From contig NZ_JAMZAW010000002.1 of assembly GCF_024158745.1 (NCBI RefSeq), positions 248,001 to 312,000 on the forward strand: 64,000 bases of DNA, in the 5' to 3' direction. How positions within the stretch are numbered: the first letter of the stretch is position 1; each line of letters opens with the position of its first letter. Source of the DNA: Paenibacillus tyrphae. Its GTDB lineage: Bacteria; Bacillota; Bacilli; Paenibacillales; NBRC-103111. Under the pieces are notes generated by a model. The model was not told the origin of the DNA and did no database searches. It worked only from the letters and a program-made list of their open reading frames with translations. Positions 1 to 8,853 of the stretch are shown here, in pieces. The position numbers and the translations under genes are program-made.

Positions 1-124
1 CATGATTGGCCTCCGCAGTCATGATGAGCCGGCCTCTTTCATAGTTGTGCTTGCTGGAATCGACAAACGTCGCATCGACCAGTCCGGTAATGCCTTCCAT
101 GTCAATCGAAATGTACAGTTTCAT
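1..124 (-). CDS. dppA: D-aminopeptidase DppA family (M55), 5' end only
   Basis: The reverse strand starts MKLYISIDMEGITGLVD, the typical N-terminus of M55 zinc D-aminopeptidases. Asp8 and Glu10, the first two zinc ligands of the family, are present. GGAGG lies about 7 nt before the ATG. Only about 41 codons are inside the window; the rest runs off the left edge. The family releases N-terminal D-amino acids from short peptides such as D-Ala-D-Ala, and is often near dipeptide ABC transporter genes, which cannot be checked here. The 250-nt upstream gap is filled with three strong inverted repeats, listed separately. Confidence 0.85.
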   Translation of the reverse strand, partial: MKLYISIDMEGITGLVDATFVDSSKHNYERGRLIMTAEANH

Positions 125-153
125 CGCTCAATCCTCCAGTTTAAATATGTAAT

Positions 154-219
154 AAGAAAAGCTTCTTATCGAAGTCACTTCGAGGAAGATACATTCGTGT
201 CTTAGAGGAAGCTTTTCTT
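154..219 (-). promoter_or_regulatory. Three-way-junction leader structure upstream of dppA
   Basis: Perfect 12-bp arms (154-165 and 208-219) enclose two further hairpins: 169-183 (TCGAAGT/ACTTCGA) and 186-203 (7 bp with one G-U pair). It ends about 30 nt before the dppA start codon, so it would lie in the mRNA leader. No known riboswitch class was recognised. Confidence 0.5.
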
Positions 220-221
220 GC

Positions 222-268
222 GATATAGAATTCAATCAGCCCCGCTGATAACTTATAAATTCTATATC
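222..268. repeat. Nested inverted repeat (cruciform)
   Basis: Arms GATATAGAATT (222-232) and AATTCTATATC (258-268) are perfectly complementary. They enclose a second hairpin, ATCAGC-CCC-GCTGAT, at 235-249. No T-run follows on either strand, so it is not an obvious terminator. Confidence 0.6.
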
Positions 269-270
269 TA

Positions 271-336
271 TAAAAAAATCCAGCAAACGACAACCGGCAG
301 CCACAAGGCTTCCAAGCGTATCGTTTGCTGGATTTT
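271..336 (-). terminator. Terminator of the DUF3870 gene
   Basis: A perfect 16-bp inverted repeat (275-290 and 321-336) has a 30-nt loop that holds a smaller imperfect hairpin (296-313). On the minus strand the second arm runs into seven consecutive T. It separates the DUF3870 gene from dppA. Confidence 0.75.
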
Positions 337-375
337 ATTTACGCGTATGTCGCCATACTAATAAACAAAGCAGCG

Positions 376-729
376 TTATCCGGTCCCTGACGCACCGGAA
401 TCGCAATCCCGGCCGTTCAAGGCCAATTTGTATTTTTTTTGCGCATCCTTGAAGGCGACGATGATCGCTTTCTGCGACGAACCGTGGTACCTTCGTTTGA
501 TTTCGTCGGCGACCGGCTCGAAGGCCAGAATGCTCTGCCCGACGAATAAGGAGCGCACAAATTGCGAGGTTAGCGGAATAGTGGACGAGCAGCCCGCATC
601 CACGATCTTGTGGTTGGTCGTATCCACGACAAGTCCGATGAAAAATGCGCTGTACTGCTGAGTAATCGGATTATTGAGAGATGTCTGCGCATCGCCGACC
701 ACGTAAACCGTGTCTTTATCGTAATCCAT
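376..729 (-). CDS. DUF3870 domain protein
   Basis: 117 aa; the whole protein matches the DUF3870 pattern: VYVVGDAQ near the N-terminus, then NPITQQY, FFIGLVVDT, a conserved cysteine in DAGCSSTIPLTS, and FVRSLFVGQSI. The start is supported by AAGGGAGACGGGT before the ATG. The biochemical role of the family is unknown. The C-terminal 20 residues (RDCDSGASGTG end) look non-conserved. The gene is monocistronic: it has its own promoter upstream and a strong terminator downstream. Confidence 0.85.
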   Translation of the reverse strand: MDYDKDTVYVVGDAQTSLNNPITQQYSAFFIGLVVDTTNHKIVDAGCSSTIPLTSQFVRSLFVGQSILAFEPVADEIKRRYHGSSQKAIIVAFKDAQKKYKLALNGRDCDSGASGTG

Positions 730-1051
730 ACCCGTCTCCCTTAATCGGCGTCCTTAGACCGGACGAACAGGGATGAAGGAAGGGAAGCTTCCCACGACCT
801 GCCGCCTTCGGACACACAACGAAGAATATGTAACTTATTCTAACAACAAACTAACATCTTGTAAACATGAAATAAAATATTTTGTATGCGCTTACGTTTT
901 TGACCCCGAAGCTTATCAAAGGAACTCTTTGGAACAATTGTTAAACTTTCATGAAAATTCCCGTAACCAAGTTCTATTATAATAAACTCCGCTGCGTCTG
1001 AATAGCTTTATTTCACAATTTTATCAATGATTTGTCGATGATAGGGTGCAG
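730..1051 (-). promoter_or_regulatory. Promoter region of the DUF3870 gene with candidate cre box
   Basis: This gap holds no gene. On the minus strand a good SigA-type promoter is visible: TTTACA (860-865), 17-nt spacer, TAGAAT (837-842). Further upstream, ACGTAAGCGCATACAA (882-897, minus strand) fits the CcpA cre consensus except for one T-to-C change. A cre upstream of -35 would suit activation rather than repression; this is inference. Confidence 0.5.
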
Positions 1052-1085
1052 AAAAAAAGCCGATCATCCCACAAGGACGACCGGC
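1052..1085 (-). terminator. Intrinsic terminator after the 57-aa ORF
   Basis: On the minus strand an 11-bp stem (1075-1085 with 1059-1070, two G-U pairs) has a 4-5 nt loop and is followed by seven T. It lies 16 nt beyond the stop codon of the small ORF, which supports that ORF as a real transcription unit. Confidence 0.8.
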
Positions 1086-1100
1086 ATTCCGCTTCACACG

Positions 1101-1274
1101 CTACTCCAGACGGTAATCGTCGATCTTCTCCCCGTCTTCCCACACCTCGACGAACAAGGCGTCGCAATCCTCAAAATCGGACGGCTTGAACGAAAGAGCT
1201 TTCTCCTCGTCCTCGCCCACAAACACATTTTCCATCCCGTCTTCGTTGAACGAGAGGATGACATACAGCTTCAT
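1101..1274 (-). CDS. Small acidic protein of unknown function (57 aa)
   Basis: The reverse strand encodes a 57-residue protein beginning MKLYVILSFNEDG and ending KIDDYRLE. GGAGG lies 7 nt before the ATG and an intrinsic terminator follows the stop. It is rich in Asp and Glu, with no signal peptide, membrane segment or cysteine pair. The family was not recognised. The spacing of ribosome site, ORF and terminator is what one expects of a genuine small gene. Confidence 0.65.
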   Translation of the reverse strand: MKLYVILSFNEDGMENVFVGEDEEKALSFKPSDFEDCDALFVEVWEDGEKIDDYRLE

Positions 1275-1330
1275 TCCAGAACCTCCAGCAGCTAAGCGTA
1301 TTTTATAGTGATGCCAAAATAAGTGGCCAA

Positions 1331-1785
1331 TTAAACGTTGTTCTTCAAAATTTGACGGCCCAGATGGTATTCCATATGTTCCACGTAATCGTCAATGAGC
1401 CACTGCAAGCTCTTCGTTTCCTGATTGGCGGTGACACATGGGTATGCAGCTTTTCGGCCGGTATTTTTTCAATGGCCTTCAGGATCCGGTTATTTAAGCG
1501 GGACCATAAATTCAGGATCTCTTCCGCCGGAGCCTCCTGATAATCTTGCAATGTCACCCATTGATCCTGATCGTAAGGGATGAGGACATACGGCTGCTTT
1601 TCATATTGGATTTTAATAAATCTCGGAAGATTGTTGACGGCCGAATCGCATAAGTGTCCGAGCGCTTCTTTAGGGGACCACTTACCCGGCACGGGCCGCT
1701 CGGATGCCTCCGCTTCGGACATCCGGCCGAACTGCTCCGGAACCGTGCGCAGCAAATGCTTTAAACGTTCCGCAGTATTCTCCAT
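1331..1785 (-). pseudogene. DinB/YfiT-like protein, frameshifted near its C-terminus
   Basis: The N-terminal 115 residues match the DinB_2 four-helix family: PVPGKWSPKEALGHLCDSAVNN with the conserved His, then RFIKIQ and EILNLWSRLNNR. Such proteins are probable metal-dependent thiol S-transferases. Near 1436-1443 the frame changes. The reading frame as it stands ends in an unrelated tail at 1345, whereas the other frame continues the family sequence (TANQETKSLQWLIDDY, then VEHMEYHLGRQIL) to a stop at 1331. One lost base would explain it, so it is a recent mutation or a base-call error. GGGAGGGAATACG precedes the ATG. Confidence 0.75.
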
Positions 1786-1869
1786 CGTATTCCCTCCCTC
1801 ATCTCAAATTATTGACAGCCTTCTCTACATACTATTTCTCCGTTCGTCCGAGCTCACCTTTTTTCAAGC

Positions 1870-4800
1870 TTAAATAAATCCGACTTCCCGGCAGTATCGC
1901 ATCATATCGTCCATCTGCTTATCGCCGATCGCTTGCCATTCGAAGCCTAGCTTCTTCAGCAGTAGGACGGTCTTCTCCGAAGCGAGCGTAAACCGGGTCT
2001 GCTCCTGCTGCTCCAGCCAGCCGTAATGAAGCATCAGACTCTCGATCTCCTCCCGGCAAAAGCCTTCCTCGTATCTGCTCTTCATGTAGTCAATGAACTC
2101 GTCGAGCGTCCCCGACGACATTCTTCCCCTCGAGCGGCCATCCGCCAATACACGGTGCATACTCTCGTAATGCGGGTTATACAAATGGAATATTTCGTCC
2201 CTCAACGCAGCAGGCTTCATGAGGTGAACAATCGCTTGGCTGACCCGATCGACGCAGGAAAAATCGATATCGGCCTCCAAACGGGGCACCATGCCGAGAC
2301 GGACAAACGACTTGACCGTCGCGTAAAAGGCGTTTTCCTCGATGTTTTGCTGGAACTTGCCCGTCTCCGATTGAAAGACGAGATTCCCCACCCGGTAAAT
2401 GCTTGTGCGGAGCCCTTGAGCCCGCGCCTGAACGACCCGCTTCTCCGCTTCGAATTTAGATTTGGCGTAATAGTTCTCATACTGCTGCCCCCCATCCAAA
2501 TCATACTCGGTAAAATAAGCCGCAGACTGTCCCGGAATATGTCCGGTTGCCACGCCAAGGGTGGAAATATGATGCACGTCTTTGGCCCGGTGCGTGCCGG
2601 CAAACGCCAGAAGCCGCTCGGTCGAAGCGATGTTCTGGCTTTCGAAGTGCGAATAGCTGCCGTAATGCTTCACGGTCGCCGCCGAATGCACAATGCAGTC
2701 GACGGTGCGTGCGAGCTCCAGATACGTTTCCTCATCCAGCCCCAAGCTTTCCCGCGACAAATCCCCCCGGTAAATTCGAATACGGCGGCCAAATTGCGCT
2801 TCTAGGGCATCACCGGCGAAATAAAAAGCCAGCTTCGCAAGCAGTCGTTCCCGTGCTTCCGCCTCCGTCGCCGCACGCACAAGAACGTGAACCGTCGCCG
2901 CGGTTCCGGCGAACAGCTCCCGCAGCAAATGGATGCCCAAATACCCGGTGGCTCCCGTCAGCAAAATGTCGCTGTACCCGCTATCCCGCGTCAGATCGAG
3001 CCGAGCGTACCGTTCGTTCCTCGCCCGGTATGCGGCGATCTCTTCGTCGAATCGTTCCATCGGCTCGTCGCCGCGGGCTGTCTTCAGCTGCTCCAGCTTG
3101 GCGGTCAAATAGTTGGCCTTCGGCTTTACCTTGGCGGACAAGGACGCAATCGTCTGGTTCTCAAAGACATCGTTGACCCCGATATCCAAATCCTGCTGCA
3201 GCCTTGCGGTCATCGCAGCCGCCTTCAACGAATGGCCGCCGAGCTCGAAAAAGTTGTCGTGAACGCCTATGTCCGGAACGTCCAGAAGCTGTTCCCAAAC
3301 GGCCGCGATCTTCCGCTCGATGTCCGTACGCGGGGCGATGCGTTCGCGCCCCGCTGCGGCACGCTCGCCCGGATCGGGCTCGGGCAGCGCCCTGCGGTCG
3401 ATTTTGCCATTGGGCGTGAGCGGCATGCTCTTTAACAGAACGAAATACGAGGGCAGCATATACTCCGGCAGCGCCTTGGACAAGTGCTCCCTGACGGCAT
3501 TAATCGGCAGATCTTCCGTTCCGGCAAAGTAAGCGCACAATGCCTTGGCGCCGCTGCCGTCCTCTCGGGCAACCACGACCGCTTCCCGGATCGAAGGATG
3601 GCTCAGCAGCCCGTTCTCAATCTCTCCGAGCTCGATCCGAAACCCACGGATTTTCACCTGATGGTCCAGACGGCCCAAAAACTCCAGCGTACCCTCCGGC
3701 GTCCAGCGCGCCAGATCGCCGGTCTTGTACATGCGTCCCTCCCCGGCGAACGGGTCGGGCACGAATTTCTCCGCCGTCAGGCGCTCGTCGTTAAAATACC
3801 CTCTACCGACGCCATCCCCCGCGATGTACAGCTCTCCCGGCACGCCGGGCGGCTGAACCTGCAAGCGGTCGTTCAACAGGTAGATACGCGTGTTCGCAAT
3901 CGGCCTTCCGATAGGCGGAAGCTCCAGGATCGAGCCGTTCGGATCGATCGTATGAGCCGTCGCGACATGCGTTTCCGACGGACCGTAATGATTGTGCAGG
4001 AACACCTGATGCCGCCGGAGATGCGCCTTGAATTTGTCCGGGACGACCAACGGCTCTCCGGCCGTTATGATATGGCGCACCGACGCCGGAAGCTTGTCGG
4101 CGTACGCGCTCTCGTTCAGGATGAGCTTCAAGTACGAGACGGGTAGGAACAAGACGTGGATCTGACGTTCTTCGATGAGCCGCAGCAGCTTGTCCGGGCT
4201 TCGCCGGGTTTCGTTCGTCACGAGATGCAAGGTGCCCCCTGCCAGCAGAGCGGACCATATTTCCTGCGAGCTTACATCGAAGCTGAGCGTCGTAAATTGC
4301 AGCACGCTGCTGCTGTAATCGACGTTCGTATGCCGAAACTGATGGTGAAGCAGATTGACCATATTGCGGTGCTCGATCATGACGCCCTTCGGCTTGCCGG
4401 TCGTTCCCGACGTATAAATCACATACAGCAAATCGCTTGGACGGCTGCGGGGAGGTGGGTTGTCCGCCGCTTCCTCATAGGCGGCATCCGTATCCAGGCA
4501 CAGCTTCATGCCGTCAAACTCGACCCGGTCGGCCAAATGCGTCTGCGTCAGCAAGACACGGGTCCGGCTGTTGTCCAGCATATATTTTACACGGTCGGCG
4601 GGATAATCCGGATCGATCGGAAGGTAGGCCCCTCCCGCCTTCAAAATGCCAAGCAGACCAACAATCATGTCTGAAGACCGTTCGGTCATCAGTCCGACAA
4701 GCTGCTCCGGCTGCACGCCGTGGCGAATCAAAACGGCCGCCAGCCGGTTCGCCCGGTCGTTCAACTGCCGGTAAGTGAGCGTTTCGTCCCCGAATACGAC

Positions 4801-7800
4801 AGCCGGCCGATCCGGCATCTGCCGCACTTGATTCTCAAACCATCCGTGAATCGTCAAATCCTGGTCGTATGCGGATTCGGTTCGATTCCGTCCCTCCACT
4901 TGCTCCTTTATTTCCGCTTCCGAAAGCAATCGCAGCTCGGACAGCCGCTTTTCCTCCGAAGCCAACGCATCCTCCAATATCCGCACATACTGGTTCGCCA
5001 TCCGCTCGATCGTATCCCGCACGAACAGATCGGTGCAGTATTGGAAATCGATCTGGAGCGTCTCTTCCATTTCCTCCGCATCAAGTATCAGATCGTATTT
5101 GGCGATCGGGTCCACGTACCGCTGAACGGTGATCCGGCTCCCGTCGATCGACGGCGTCGTCGTGCGACCCGTATTTTGCATGACGAATATCGTATCAAAC
5201 AGCGGGCTGCGTTCCGGCACTCGGGGAATGCGCAGCGATTGCATCATCCGTTCTAGATCGTAGTCCTGATGCTCGAAGGCAGCAAGCAGAATCGACTTCA
5301 GCTCCTGCAAATAGTCGGCGAACGTCTTGGTCCGCTCTGGAAAGCTTCGGATCGGCAGCGTATTGACGAACATGCCGATCAGCGGCTGCAGTTCGGCTTG
5401 CGGACGGCTGGCGACTGGAACGCCAACAATGATGTCTTCCTGACCGGAATACCGGACAAGCAGCACCTTGTAAGCAGCGAGCAGGATCATGTACAAGGTG
5501 GTATCCGTCCGTAGGGCGAACTGCTTCAAGCGCGCGGTCAATCCGGCATCCAGCCAAAGCGGGTAAGTGTCGCCTTTAAAGCTTTGGAAGCCTGGTCTTT
5601 CCTTGTCGGTCGGCAGCTGCAGGACTGGGAGCTCCCCGGACAAGGCCGCCATCCAATACTCGCGCTGCTCCGCCTCCTCTTCCGGTTCTCGGCCGTTCAG
5701 CCGGAAGGCATAATCTTTGAATTGGATCGTCGGGCGAGGCAGCTCCTCCCCCCGGTACAACTGGCTCCATTCCTTGAAAAACACGTGCATCGAGACGCCG
5801 TCCACAATAATATGGTGGAAATCCAGCATCAGATAATGAAGCTCCTCGGAGCAGCTAATGAGTCCGGCCCGGAATAACGGCGACTTCCCGAGATCGAACG
5901 GGACGACGAACGCTGACATCAGCCGCTCCGCTTCTTCTTCCGCCGCCGCATGAAACTGCATTTGAAACGCCGCACGGGGCCAGATGGTCTGCGCAAGCTC
6001 CCCGTCCACCCATGCGAAAGCCGTACGGAGCGATTCGTGCCGCTCGATCATTTGCTCGAAAGCCCGCTCCATCCGCCGCCGGTCGACGCTCCCTTCGATC
6101 TTGAGCAGCAGCGGAGTGTTATAGGCCGTCCCCACCTGCTCCATCTGCCCGATGAAGAAGAGGCGCTTTTGCGCCGGATGAAGGGGATAATGCTCCCGCT
6201 CGGGCGCCTTTTCAATCGCCTGACCGCCTCCGGCCGGTTTACCCGCTTGACCGATCCGCTCCGTTTGCTTACGGATGGTCGCATGCTCGAACAACTCCGC
6301 AATCGACAGCCGAACACCGAAGCACCGTTCAATCTGTCCGCGCAGGACGGCGACATGCAGCGAATGACCTCCGGCGTCGAAGAAGCGGTCATGCACGCCG
6401 ACCGTCCGCAAGCCGAGCAGTTCCTTCCACAGCTCCGCCAACCCCCGTTCCGCCTCGCTGGCCGGAGGCGCGTAAGAAGCCGACTCCGCCTCTCTCTCAG
6501 GCTCGGGCAGCGCCCGCCGGTCGACCTTGCCGTTCGCATTCACGGGCAGCCTCGGAAGCATGACGAACCAGGACGGAACCATGTAATCCGGCAGCTGCTC
6601 CGCCAAAAACGCCGACAGTTCGCTGCGGGCGAGAGGCTCTTCGGATACGACGTATGCGCACAGGTACGCATGGCCGGCTTCGTCTTCGCGCGCGATCACG
6701 ATGCAATCGAGCACCCGGTCGTGCAGCCGGAGCCGCTGCTCGATTTCGCCCGTTTCGACCCGGAAACCGCGAATTTTCACTTGATGGTCGATACGTCCCA
6801 CGTATTCGACGGACCCGTCCGGCAGCCACCGGGCCAAGTCCCCCGTCCGGTACAGCCGCTCTCCCTCGCAGAACGGATGGACGACGAATTTCTCCTCCGT
6901 CAGCTGCGGCCGGTTTAAATATCCCCGGGCCAGACCGACGCCGGAAATGCACAATTCCCCGGGAACCCCCACCGGCTGCGGCTCGCCGCAGCCATCCAAA
7001 ATATACAACCGAACATTGTTCAGCGGCTTCCCGATCGGAATATTATCCGAGTGCGCCGTAACAAGCTGCATCGTGGCGAAAATCGTATTTTCGGTAGGTC
7101 CGTATACGTTGTAAATAAGGTAGCTTTGCGGGTGGAATGTCTTCAGCTTCTCTCCGCCCGTCATCAACACGCGGAGCGAGCGATTGGGAAGCTTCATAAA
7201 CTGCTCGCCAAGCTGGGTCGGCAAGAAACTGACGGTAATGTCATGTTGGTTGAAATACTCGTTCAGCTCTGCAGCATCCAGCCGGATGTGCTCGGGAATG
7301 ACATGAACCGCCGCCCCGGAAATAAGGTAGGGAAAAACCTCCAATATCGAGGCGTCGAAGCCGACACTGCAATATTTGCTGCTGCGATCCTCCATCGTGA
7401 CCTGAAAATGCGAGCAATGCCATTCGCAAAAATTGACAAGCGACCGGTGCTCGATCAGCGTGCCCTTCGGCTGCCCGGTGGAGCCGGACGTATAGATGAC
7501 ATAAGCCAAGTCCGATGGTCCCGCAAGCTCCGGCAAAGGGGACGAGTCCGCATCATGCATCCGCCGGTCCGCGAGATCGACAGTTTGTCCATTAAAGGCA
7601 AATGGAAGCTCCGACTGCCCCTCCGTGAGAAGCAGCCTCGCTCCGCTATCCTCCAAAATGTAGCGTATGCGGTCCGGCGGATAATTCGGATCGATCGGCA
7701 CATACGCCGCGCCCGCTTTCAGCACCGCCAAAATACCGGCGAACATCGACAGCGTGGGGCGGGTCATGACGGCGACAAGGGTATTGGCGCGTACACCGCA

Positions 7801-8691
7801 TTCCATTAGCATTCTGGCCATCCGATTCGATTGTTCGTCGAGCTGGCGGTAAGTCAAGCAGTCGGTCCCGTCGACGATCGCGAGGCGATCCGGCGTACGC
7901 CGCGCTTGCTCCGCAAACAGCCGGTGAATGGTCGCATCGGAGGAAAAAGGCACATCCGTTTGATTGAACCCAACCAGCAGTTGCTCTCTCTCGTCTTGAC
8001 TCAGCAAAGCGATGCGGCCGATTGGCGTATGGGGAGATTCGATCCAGGTCATGACGATATTTTCCAAATGCCCCAGCAGCCTGCGGATCGTCGTCGGCTG
8101 AAACGCGTCCGGCTTATACTCCGCGCGGACTTCGAGCACGTCCGAAAGCACGAATCGGATCGCGAGGTCGCCCCCCGGAATGACGGACCACGCCCGGACG
8201 GTACCGGGAGCTTCCACGGCTGCGGCCGTATTGAAAGGAAGCCTCGGTGAGTCGGACCCGCTCAAGTCACGAAGCTCGCTGCGTGTAAGCGCGCAAGCCT
8301 TCCCTTGGGCCAGCATATCCTCCGCCAGGGCTACCAGCGATTCGAATGGCAGCGAAGCCGCGCCTGCGATTCGGGCAAGCACGATCCGCTCTTCTTCGGA
8401 TGTGACCGCTGCAAACCGTACCTCTTCGGTCCGCAAATAGCGCTGCAGCAATACGGCCCACGCCGTATAAAGTACCGTGCTTGCTTGAACCCGGCGCATG
8501 CCGCAAAGCTGACGCAAACGACCGGACAGCGCATTTTCGAACGTACGACTAAGCGTCCGATACGCATCCCGGTCATCCGCCGGACCTCGATCCAAACGGA
8601 GAATGGTAGCTTCCTCCGCGTCCTGCATCTCCGTTATCCAGCGGTCAACAATACTGATCGTCCCTTCATCCAGTTTCTGTGACATCCTCAT
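1870..8691 (-). CDS. Dimodular nonribosomal peptide synthetase with terminal reductase (A-T-C-A-T-R)
   Basis: About 2,273 aa from the chosen start. Domains in order, rough residues: degenerate condensation-like region 40-240 without HHxxxDG; adenylation A1 255-735 (YTSGSTGQPKG, FDASILE, NGKVDRRAL); carrier T1 750-815 (DRFFDAGGHSL); condensation 830-1270 with intact HHIIVDG; A2 1290-1770 (YTSGTTGKPKG, HYGPSETH); carrier T2 1795-1865 (DNFFELGGHSL); thioester reductase 1900-2273 (GATGYLG, YAKSK). Aligned by eye to GrsA, A2 reads D-V-Q-F-I-A-H-V-A-K, close to proline codes; A1 reads D-A-L-F-M-G-V-I-F-K, a hydrophobic amino acid. The expected product is a dipeptide aldehyde that could cyclise to an imine. 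The layout equals that of AusA, the staphylococcal pyrazinone synthetase, but no phosphopantetheinyl transferase is adjacent. The start at 8691 was chosen because GGGAGGGAG precedes it; an upstream in-frame ATG at 8823 also has AGGAGG. Confidence 0.9.
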   Translation of the reverse strand: MRMSQKLDEGTISIVDRWITEMQDAEEATILRLDRGPADDRDAYRTLSRTFENALSGRLRQLCGMRRVQASTVLYTAWAVLLQRYLRTEEVRFAAVTSEEERIVLARIAGAASLPFESLVALAEDMLAQGKACALTRSELRDLSGSDSPRLPFNTAAAVEAPGTVRAWSVIPGGDLAIRFVLSDVLEVRAEYKPDAFQPTTIRRLLGHLENIVMTWIESPHTPIGRIALLSQDEREQLLVGFNQTDVPFSSDATIHRLFAEQARRTPDRLAIVDGTDCLTYRQLDEQSNRMARMLMECGVRANTLVAVMTRPTLSMFAGILAVLKAGAAYVPIDPNYPPDRIRYILEDSGARLLLTEGQSELPFAFNGQTVDLADRRMHDADSSPLPELAGPSDLAYVIYTSGSTGQPKGTLIEHRSLVNFCEWHCSHFQVTMEDRSSKYCSVGFDASILEVFPYLISGAAVHVIPEHIRLDAAELNEYFNQHDITVSFLPTQLGEQFMKLPNRSLRVLMTGGEKLKTFHPQSYLIYNVYGPTENTIFATMQLVTAHSDNIPIGKPLNNVRLYILDGCGEPQPVGVPGELCISGVGLARGYLNRPQLTEEKFVVHPFCEGERLYRTGDLARWLPDGSVEYVGRIDHQVKIRGFRVETGEIEQRLRLHDRVLDCIVIAREDEAGHAYLCAYVVSEEPLARSELSAFLAEQLPDYMVPSWFVMLPRLPVNANGKVDRRALPEPEREAESASYAPPASEAERGLAELWKELLGLRTVGVHDRFFDAGGHSLHVAVLRGQIERCFGVRLSIAELFEHATIRKQTERIGQAGKPAGGGQAIEKAPEREHYPLHPAQKRLFFIGQMEQVGTAYNTPLLLKIEGSVDRRRMERAFEQMIERHESLRTAFAWVDGELAQTIWPRAAFQMQFHAAAEEEAERLMSAFVVPFDLGKSPLFRAGLISCSEELHYLMLDFHHIIVDGVSMHVFFKEWSQLYRGEELPRPTIQFKDYAFRLNGREPEEEAEQREYWMAALSGELPVLQLPTDKERPGFQSFKGDTYPLWLDAGLTARLKQFALRTDTTLYMILLAAYKVLLVRYSGQEDIIVGVPVASRPQAELQPLIGMFVNTLPIRSFPERTKTFADYLQELKSILLAAFEHQDYDLERMMQSLRIPRVPERSPLFDTIFVMQNTGRTTTPSIDGSRITVQRYVDPIAKYDLILDAEEMEETLQIDFQYCTDLFVRDTIERMANQYVRILEDALASEEKRLSELRLLSEAEIKEQVEGRNRTESAYDQDLTIHGWFENQVRQMPDRPAVVFGDETLTYRQLNDRANRLAAVLIRHGVQPEQLVGLMTERSSDMIVGLLGILKAGGAYLPIDPDYPADRVKYMLDNSRTRVLLTQTHLADRVEFDGMKLCLDTDAAYEEAADNPPPRSRPSDLLYVIYTSGTTGKPKGVMIEHRNMVNLLHHQFRHTNVDYSSSVLQFTTLSFDVSSQEIWSALLAGGTLHLVTNETRRSPDKLLRLIEERQIHVLFLPVSYLKLILNESAYADKLPASVRHIITAGEPLVVPDKFKAHLRRHQVFLHNHYGPSETHVATAHTIDPNGSILELPPIGRPIANTRIYLLNDRLQVQPPGVPGELYIAGDGVGRGYFNDERLTAEKFVPDPFAGEGRMYKTGDLARWTPEGTLEFLGRLDHQVKIRGFRIELGEIENGLLSHPSIREAVVVAREDGSGAKALCAYFAGTEDLPINAVREHLSKALPEYMLPSYFVLLKSMPLTPNGKIDRRALPEPDPGERAAAGRERIAPRTDIERKIAAVWEQLLDVPDIGVHDNFFELGGHSLKAAAMTARLQQDLDIGVNDVFENQTIASLSAKVKPKANYLTAKLEQLKTARGDEPMERFDEEIAAYRARNERYARLDLTRDSGYSDILLTGATGYLGIHLLRELFAGTAATVHVLVRAATEAEARERLLAKLAFYFAGDALEAQFGRRIRIYRGDLSRESLGLDEETYLELARTVDCIVHSAATVKHYGSYSHFESQNIASTERLLAFAGTHRAKDVHHISTLGVATGHIPGQSAAYFTEYDLDGGQQYENYYAKSKFEAEKRVVQARAQGLRTSIYRVGNLVFQSETGKFQQNIEENAFYATVKSFVRLGMVPRLEADIDFSCVDRVSQAIVHLMKPAALRDEIFHLYNPHYESMHRVLADGRSRGRMSSGTLDEFIDYMKSRYEEGFCREEIESLMLHYGWLEQQEQTRFTLASEKTVLLLKKLGFEWQAIGDKQMDDMMRYCREVGFI

Positions 8692-8723
8692 TCTCCCTCC
8701 CGAATTAAATTGGTTATGAAGAC

Positions 8724-8758
8724 AAAAAGCAACCCGTTCCAAATCCGAAACGAGTTGC
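8724..8758 (-). terminator. Hairpin terminator inside the NRPS leader (attenuator candidate)
   Basis: On the minus strand GCAACTCGTT and AACGGGTTGC form a 10-bp stem with one G-U pair and a 10-nt loop, followed by TTTTTG. It lies 33 nt upstream of the preferred NRPS start and downstream of the only good promoter, so it would stop transcription before the gene unless an alternative fold forms. Confidence 0.6.
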
Positions 8759-8823
8759 TGTTCATAACGAAGGCGTTCCCTGCAACCGTCAAGCCCGTGC
8801 GTTGACGCATATGGCCCCTCCAT

Positions 8824-8853
8824 GGCTCCCTCCTGCAATGATATGACGGAGCC
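8824..8853 (-). promoter_or_regulatory. Ribosome-site hairpin in the NRPS leader
   Basis: On the minus strand GGCTCC (8853-8848) pairs with GGAGCC (8829-8824). The second arm overlaps the AGGAGGG that precedes the ATG at 8823, which opens an ORF in frame with the NRPS. It could be a leader peptide or an alternative N-terminus. Confidence 0.4.

Noticed and set aside
2026..8440. Many long open frames opposite the NRPS gene
   Set aside because: High-GC shadow frames: Arg/Pro/His-rich, without ribosome sites or recognisable domains.
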